Assembly (NCBI GenBank): GCA_964621215.1
Contig: CAZULF010000084.1
Span: 1 to 9,289, forward strand
Source of the DNA: CAZULF01 sp964621215
GTDB taxonomy: Bacteria; Pseudomonadota; Gammaproteobacteria; UBA1113
DNA length: 9,289 bases
Direction of reading: 5' to 3'
Shown one piece after another: positions 6,850 through 9,289 of the stretch. The position numbers and the translations under genes were made by a program. The notes under the pieces are model-generated. The model was not told where the DNA came from and searched no databases. It saw nothing but the letters and a program-made list of their open reading frames with translations. Every line of letters starts with the position of its first letter. Position 1 is the stretch's first letter.

Positions 6850-7191
6850 TTACCAGCTCGACTTACGCACGCCGGGTACCATACCCATCATAGCCAATTT
6901 ACGTAACATACTTCGGCTAAGTTGGAACTTTCTATACACTCCGCGTGGTCGGCCCGTTAGGCGACAACGATTACGCAAGCGTTTGGGTGACGCATTACGC
7001 GGAATATCTGTATCTAGCTTTTTCAGCAAAGTATCAATTTGCTGATAAAGATCGTCATGATCTGTATTATCTTTAGTTAACGCGGCATAACAATCGCTAA
7101 GCTGTTGCTTGATTGTTGTGCGTTTACCTTCATATTTTTTCACCAATGCAACGCGTTTCTTTTCACGTTCAATGATTGATTTTTTAGCCAT
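6850..7191 (-). CDS. rpsN: 30S ribosomal protein S14 with a mid-protein expansion
   Basis: S14 is a late-assembling protein of the small-subunit head. The protein has 113 residues against 101 in E. coli. The N-terminus MAKKSIIEREKKRVALVKKY and the C-terminal part RNRCRLTGRPRGVYRKFQLS (73-92), with the usual KSSW end, are conserved. Only one Cys is present where zinc-type S14 has four, so it is the zinc-free long form. The 12 extra residues fall between about 32 and 66, in a charged stretch rich in Asp, Lys and Leu (6994-7098) that may be a longer helix or loop. The ATG overlaps the rplE stop by one base (TAATG), with GAGAGG upstream, indicating coupled translation. Confidence 0.98.
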   Translation of the reverse strand: MAKKSIIEREKKRVALVKKYEGKRTTIKQQLSDCYAALTKDNTDHDDLYQQIDTLLKKLDTDIPRNASPKRLRNRCRLTGRPRGVYRKFQLSRSMLRKLAMMGMVPGVRKSSW

Positions 7192-7748
7192 TAGTTACTC
7201 GTCCTCTCAGTATCTCTAAAAGGGAAATCAAATGCAGCCAATAAGGCTCGCCCTTCATCGTCAGTTCTTGCCGTTGTAGTAACAGTAATATCCATACCAC
7301 GTACTGCATCAACCTTATCAAATTCAATTTCTGGGAAAACTAATTGTTCTGTAATACCGAAGCTATAATTGCCTCGACCATCAAAAGAACGTCCATTTAA
7401 TCCACGGAAATCGCGAACGCGTGGCAACGCAATATTTAATAAGCGTTGTAAAAATTCGTACATACGATCGCCACGTAAAGTGACTTTACAACCAATTGGC
7501 CAACCTTCACGAATCTTAAATCCCGCGATGGAATTCTTCGCAATAGTTTCTACTGCCTTTTGACCCGCAATCAGGGTTAGTTCTTCAACTGCTTTTGTCA
7601 GAATTTTCTTATCTGCAACTGCTTCACCCACACCCATGTTTAACGTAATTTTAGTGATTCGCGGAACTTGCATCACGTTTTCGTATTTGAATCGATCCAT
7701 CAACTTTTTGATGACCACTTCACTATAATGTTTTTTTAGAGCTACCAT
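7191..7748 (-). CDS. rplE: 50S ribosomal protein L5
   Basis: L5 binds 5S rRNA and contacts the P-site tRNA and the S13 bridge. With the chosen start the protein has 185 residues (179 in E. coli). Clear blocks are NVMQVPRITKITLNMGVGEA (24-43), SIAGFKIREGWPIGCKVTLR (73-92), FRGLNGRSFDGRGNYSFG (114-131) and DEGRALLAAFDFPFR (164-178). A six-residue tail follows, where E. coli ends at FPFRK. I chose the ATG at 7748 because the protein then begins MVALKKHYSE, aligned with the family start, and CAGG lies 9 bases upstream. An in-frame ATG at 7769 would add seven residues and form an ATGA overlap with the rplX stop. That longer form cannot be excluded. Confidence 0.98.
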   Translation of the reverse strand: MVALKKHYSEVVIKKLMDRFKYENVMQVPRITKITLNMGVGEAVADKKILTKAVEELTLIAGQKAVETIAKNSIAGFKIREGWPIGCKVTLRGDRMYEFLQRLLNIALPRVRDFRGLNGRSFDGRGNYSFGITEQLVFPEIEFDKVDAVRGMDITVTTTARTDDEGRALLAAFDFPFRDTERTSN

Positions 7749-7765
7749 TGTCGCTACCTGATTTT

Positions 7766-8104
7766 TCATAATACATCAACTACTTCATTGTTGGATTTGA
7801 AATAACGGACTTTACGACCATCTTCCAACGTTTTAATTCCAACTCGATCAGCTTTCTGTAACAAAGGATTCCATAATGCAACATTCGAAATATCGATTGC
7901 GGCTTCCTTTGCGACCACCCCACCATCTATGCCCCGATTAGGATCAGGACGTACATGCTTTTTAACCAGGTTAGCGTTCTCTACGATTACTTTGCGGCCA
8001 TCTTTACAGCCTTTAACAGAAATAATCTTAAGCACTTTGCCACGCTTACCGGCATCTTTACCTGTGGTAATGAATACTTCATCACCTGTTTTAATCTTTT
8101 GCAT
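7766..8104 (-). CDS. rplX: 50S ribosomal protein L24
   Basis: L24 is an assembly-initiating protein that binds the 5' region of 23S rRNA near the tunnel exit. The protein has 112 residues (104 in E. coli). The KOW motif at the N-terminus (about 5-32) reads TGDEVFITTGKDAGKRGKV. It is followed by KVIVENANLVKKH (38-50), GGVVAKEAAIDISNVALWNP (61-80) and a conserved end DGRKVRYFKSN (95-105). A small insertion (VKGCKDG, 30-36) lengthens the turn after the KOW motif. It starts 16 bases after rplN with a GAGAG-type ribosome binding site, and its TGA stop overlaps the alternative rplE ATG. Confidence 0.98.
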   Translation of the reverse strand: MQKIKTGDEVFITTGKDAGKRGKVLKIISVKGCKDGRKVIVENANLVKKHVRPDPNRGIDGGVVAKEAAIDISNVALWNPLLQKADRVGIKTLEDGRKVRYFKSNNEVVDVL

Positions 8105-8120
8105 AGCTATCTCTCGCGTC

Positions 8121-8480
8121 TTACAGTACTTCAGGAGCTAATGAAATAATTTTCATAAACATGACGTTACGCAACTCTCTGGTCACTGGCCCGAATATAC
8201 GGGTAGCCAAGGGTTGCAGTTGGTTATTTAACAAAACCACGGCATTATTATCAAACCGAATCACTGAGCCATCTTGACGGCGAACACCATGGCACGTACG
8301 TACCACAACGGCATTCAACACATCTCCTTTTTTCACTTTGCCTCGAGGAATAGCCTCTTTAACCGTGACTTTAATGACATCACCGATTTTGGCATAGCGT
8401 CCTTTTTTAACCTTAATACACATCACTTTGCGAGCGCCGCTATTATCTGCTACATCTAGCATTGTCTGCATCTGAATCAT
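8121..8480 (-). CDS. rplN: 50S ribosomal protein L14
   Basis: L14 is a highly conserved beta-barrel protein that binds 23S rRNA, forms bridges with the small subunit and is the target of silencing factor RsfS. The protein has 119 residues (123 in E. coli). MIQMQTMLDVADNSGARKVM opens the protein; KEAIPRGKVKKGDVLNAVVV (41-60), GSVIRFDNNAVVLLN (71-85) and TRIFGPVTREL (93-103) are diagnostic. It is four residues shorter through deletions near 25-32 and 86-90. It is the first gene of the spc operon, 58 bases downstream of the predicted promoter start, with Shine-Dalgarno GGAG 8 bases before the ATG. Confidence 0.99.
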   Translation of the reverse strand: MIQMQTMLDVADNSGARKVMCIKVKKGRYAKIGDVIKVTVKEAIPRGKVKKGDVLNAVVVRTCHGVRRQDGSVIRFDNNAVVLLNNQLQPLATRIFGPVTRELRNVMFMKIISLAPEVL

Positions 8481-8506
8481 TGGCTTACTCCAAACCTTTT
8501 TATTCG

Positions 8507-8539
8507 GCTCTTACCGGACCTATGTCCAGGTAAAAGAGC
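8507..8539 (-). promoter_or_regulatory. Long imperfect hairpin in the rplN leader
   Basis: In the transcript, GCTC pairs with GAGC, then TTACC with GGTAA after a two-U bulge, then GGAC with GTCC after a one-U bulge, closing a 4-base loop (ATAG). That makes 13 base pairs over 33 bases. The stem begins at or next to the predicted transcription start (about 8538), so the mRNA 5' end would be folded. No U run follows, so it is not a standard terminator. It could protect the 5' end from decay or bind a ribosomal protein; neither is shown by the sequence. Confidence 0.65.
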
Positions 8540-8544
8540 GCGAA

Positions 8545-8573
8545 AGTATACCATTGTCTATAAATTAAAGAAA
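8545..8573 (-). promoter_or_regulatory. spc-operon promoter (extended -10)
   Basis: On the minus strand TGGTATACT (8553-8545) is an extended -10: TG, one base, then TATACT, matching the TATAAT consensus at five of six positions. The -35 region 17 bases upstream (TTTCTT, 8573-8568) is poor, which an extended -10 can compensate. The flank upstream is A/T rich. The discriminator after the -10 reads TTCGCG, GC-rich as in promoters under stringent control. The predicted start is near 8538. E. coli has its spc promoter in this same rpsQ-rplN gap. Confidence 0.7.
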
Positions 8574-8585
8574 GTCATTAGAAGA

Positions 8586-8849
8586 CTATTTAGCTTTCGC
8601 CATAACCTCTTTTAGCACCCAAGTCTTTGTTTTAGACATAGGACGACTTTCTACGATTTTTACGGTATCACCGATATCACACGTATTTGCTTCATCGTGA
8701 GCATGGTATTTCTTCGTTTTAGAAACGATTTTGCCATACTTAGGATGACGGATTTGACGCACAACAATCACGGTAATCGTCTTATCTGCTTTGTTACTAC
8801 TTACCGTACCAACAATAGTACGTTTACCGCTTTTAACTTCTTCACTCAT
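8586..8849 (-). CDS. rpsQ: 30S ribosomal protein S17
   Basis: S17 is an OB-fold primary binder of the 5' domain of 16S rRNA. The chosen start gives 87 residues, in line with the 84 of E. coli. The beta-strand core includes RTIVGTVSSNKADKTITVIV (10-29), RHPKYGKIVSKTKKYHAHDE (34-53) and the signature GDTVKIVESRPMSKTK (60-75). An upstream in-frame ATG at 8888 would add 13 residues and overlap rpmC by 23 bases. I reject it because family members start just before the conserved strand, as MSEEVKSGKR does. The ribosome binding site for 8849 is weak (GTGGG), so coupling to rpmC, 16 bases away, is likely. It is the last gene of the S10 operon. Confidence 0.98.
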   Translation of the reverse strand: MSEEVKSGKRTIVGTVSSNKADKTITVIVVRQIRHPKYGKIVSKTKKYHAHDEANTCDIGDTVKIVESRPMSKTKTWVLKEVMAKAK

Positions 8850-8865
8850 TGTTACACCCACTTTC

Positions 8866-9060
8866 TTAATTAGCACGTGATAATTCATGCAGTTGGGTCT
8901 TAACGCGCGCTATTTGTCGTCGAACTTGACTAAACAAATGCGGCTTAAGCGCCCCGCCACTGCCTTTTTGCATACGAAGGTTAAATTGCTCACGTAATAA
9001 AGAGAGCAGCTCTTCTTTTAATGAAGTAGCGTCATTGGTTTTAATGCTATTCTTTTTCAT
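8866..9060 (-). CDS. rpmC: 50S ribosomal protein L29
   Basis: L29 is a small helical protein at the peptide-tunnel exit that forms part of the docking site for trigger factor and SRP together with L23. The protein has 64 residues (63 in E. coli). The central LLSLLREQFNLRMQKGSGG (18-36) and QVRRQIARVKTQLHE (45-59) are the family hallmarks of its two-helix hairpin. The N-terminus is slightly longer than usual (KKNSIKTNDATSLKEE). Its ATG overlaps the TAA stop of rplP by one base (TAATG), and GGAG of the rplP end serves as ribosome binding site, so translation is coupled. Confidence 0.98.
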   Translation of the reverse strand: MKKNSIKTNDATSLKEELLSLLREQFNLRMQKGSGGALKPHLFSQVRRQIARVKTQLHELSRAN

Positions 9061-9289
9061 TACATCTCCGTTTGCATAACAAATACGGTTTTTATAGGAA
9101 GCTTAGCTGACGCCAGCTCGAAAGCTCGACGTGCAGTTTCTTCTGGAATACCTTCAATTTCAAACAGCACTCGGCCTGGTTGAACTAAAGCTACCCATTG
9201 CTCAATACTACCTTTACCACTACCTTGACGTACTTCCAGCGGCTTTTTGGTCCGTGGGACATCAGGGAAAATACGGATAAAAATCTTAC
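9060..9289 (-). CDS. rplP: 50S ribosomal protein L16 (5' end outside the window)
   Basis: L16 binds near the A-site tRNA and the peptidyl-transferase centre and is needed for late large-subunit maturation. The last 75 residues are visible, starting KIFIRIFPDVPRTKKPLEVR; the E. coli protein has 136, so about 61 residues lie beyond the window edge. QWVALVQPGRVLFEIEGIPE (30-49) and AKLPIKTVFV (61-70) confirm the family. The Arg at visible position 20 (codon 9230-9228) aligns with E. coli Arg81, which the oxygenase RoxA/YcfD hydroxylates. The following motif is QGSGKG rather than MGKGKG. The TAA stop shares its last base with the rpmC ATG. Confidence 0.97.
   Translation of the reverse strand, partial: KIFIRIFPDVPRTKKPLEVRQGSGKGSIEQWVALVQPGRVLFEIEGIPEETARRAFELASAKLPIKTVFVMQTEM

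Noticed and set aside
7735..7800. S8 operator mimic at the rplX/rplE junction
   Set aside because: I looked for a helix-21-like fold around the rplE start and saw only a short GGTAGC direct repeat, with no convincing stem.
8507..8539. The rplN leader hairpin as a terminator of the S10 operon
   Set aside because: No U tract follows the stem on the minus strand (next bases are CGAATAAAAAGG), and it lies downstream of a good promoter.
8850..8888. Longer S17 start at 8888
   Set aside because: It would overlap rpmC by 23 bases and add 13 residues that family members lack; the ATG at 8849 fits length and homology.
1..9289. An undescribed system, mobile element, CRISPR array or RNA gene
   Set aside because: Every base is accounted for by canonical S10/spc/alpha genes and short leaders; there are no repeats, no unknown proteins and no tRNA-like folds.

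Overview
The window is a continuous block of the bacterial ribosomal-protein supercluster, read entirely from the minus strand. Transcription runs from high to low coordinates. Twenty genes lie in the gene order known from Escherichia coli and related proteobacteria. They begin with the tail of the S10 operon (rplP, cut by the window edge, then rpmC and rpsQ). The complete spc operon follows (rplN, rplX, rplE, rpsN, rpsH, rplF, rplR, rpsE, rpmD, rplO, secY, rpmJ). The alpha operon comes last (rpsM, rpsK, rpsD, rpoA, and rplQ, cut by the window edge). Protein sequences are closest to what I remember of gammaproteobacterial versions, for example the RpoA C-terminal domain, the zinc-less S14 and the L36 with all four zinc ligands. 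Codon use leans to A/T. A Legionellales/Coxiella-like gammaproteobacterium is a reasonable guess, but that placement comes from memory of homologues and not from any search.

Layout: genes are packed very tightly. Several junctions overlap by one base (TAATG: rplP/rpmC and rplE/rpsN) or are separated by 2-33 bases, and many Shine-Dalgarno sequences are embedded in or touch the stop codon of the gene before. Only two junctions are wide. The 105-base gap between rpsQ and rplN (8481-8585) carries a good extended -10 promoter (TGGTATACT) with a GC-rich discriminator, followed at once by a long imperfect hairpin; this is where the spc promoter is expected. The 81-base gap between rpmJ and rpsM (2750-2830) carries a weaker promoter candidate and a small hairpin with a choice of pairings before the rpsM ribosome binding site; this is where the alpha-operon promoter and the S4-controlled leader lie in E. 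coli. No gene-free stretch exceeds 300 bases.

Together the genes supply large-subunit proteins L5, L6, L14-L18, L24, L29, L30 and L36, small-subunit proteins S4, S5, S8, S11, S13, S14 and S17, the translocon channel SecY and the RNA polymerase alpha subunit. This couples ribosome, secretion and transcription machinery in one regulon.

I found no mobile element, CRISPR array, tRNA, defence gene or unknown protein. All plus-strand open frames look like shadows of the minus-strand genes. The points worth a second look are modest: the two leader regions, an unusual S11 (including a Pro-Pro to Lys-Lys change in its C-terminal tail), a 12-residue expansion in S14, and small terminal extensions in RpoA, L18 and L5.
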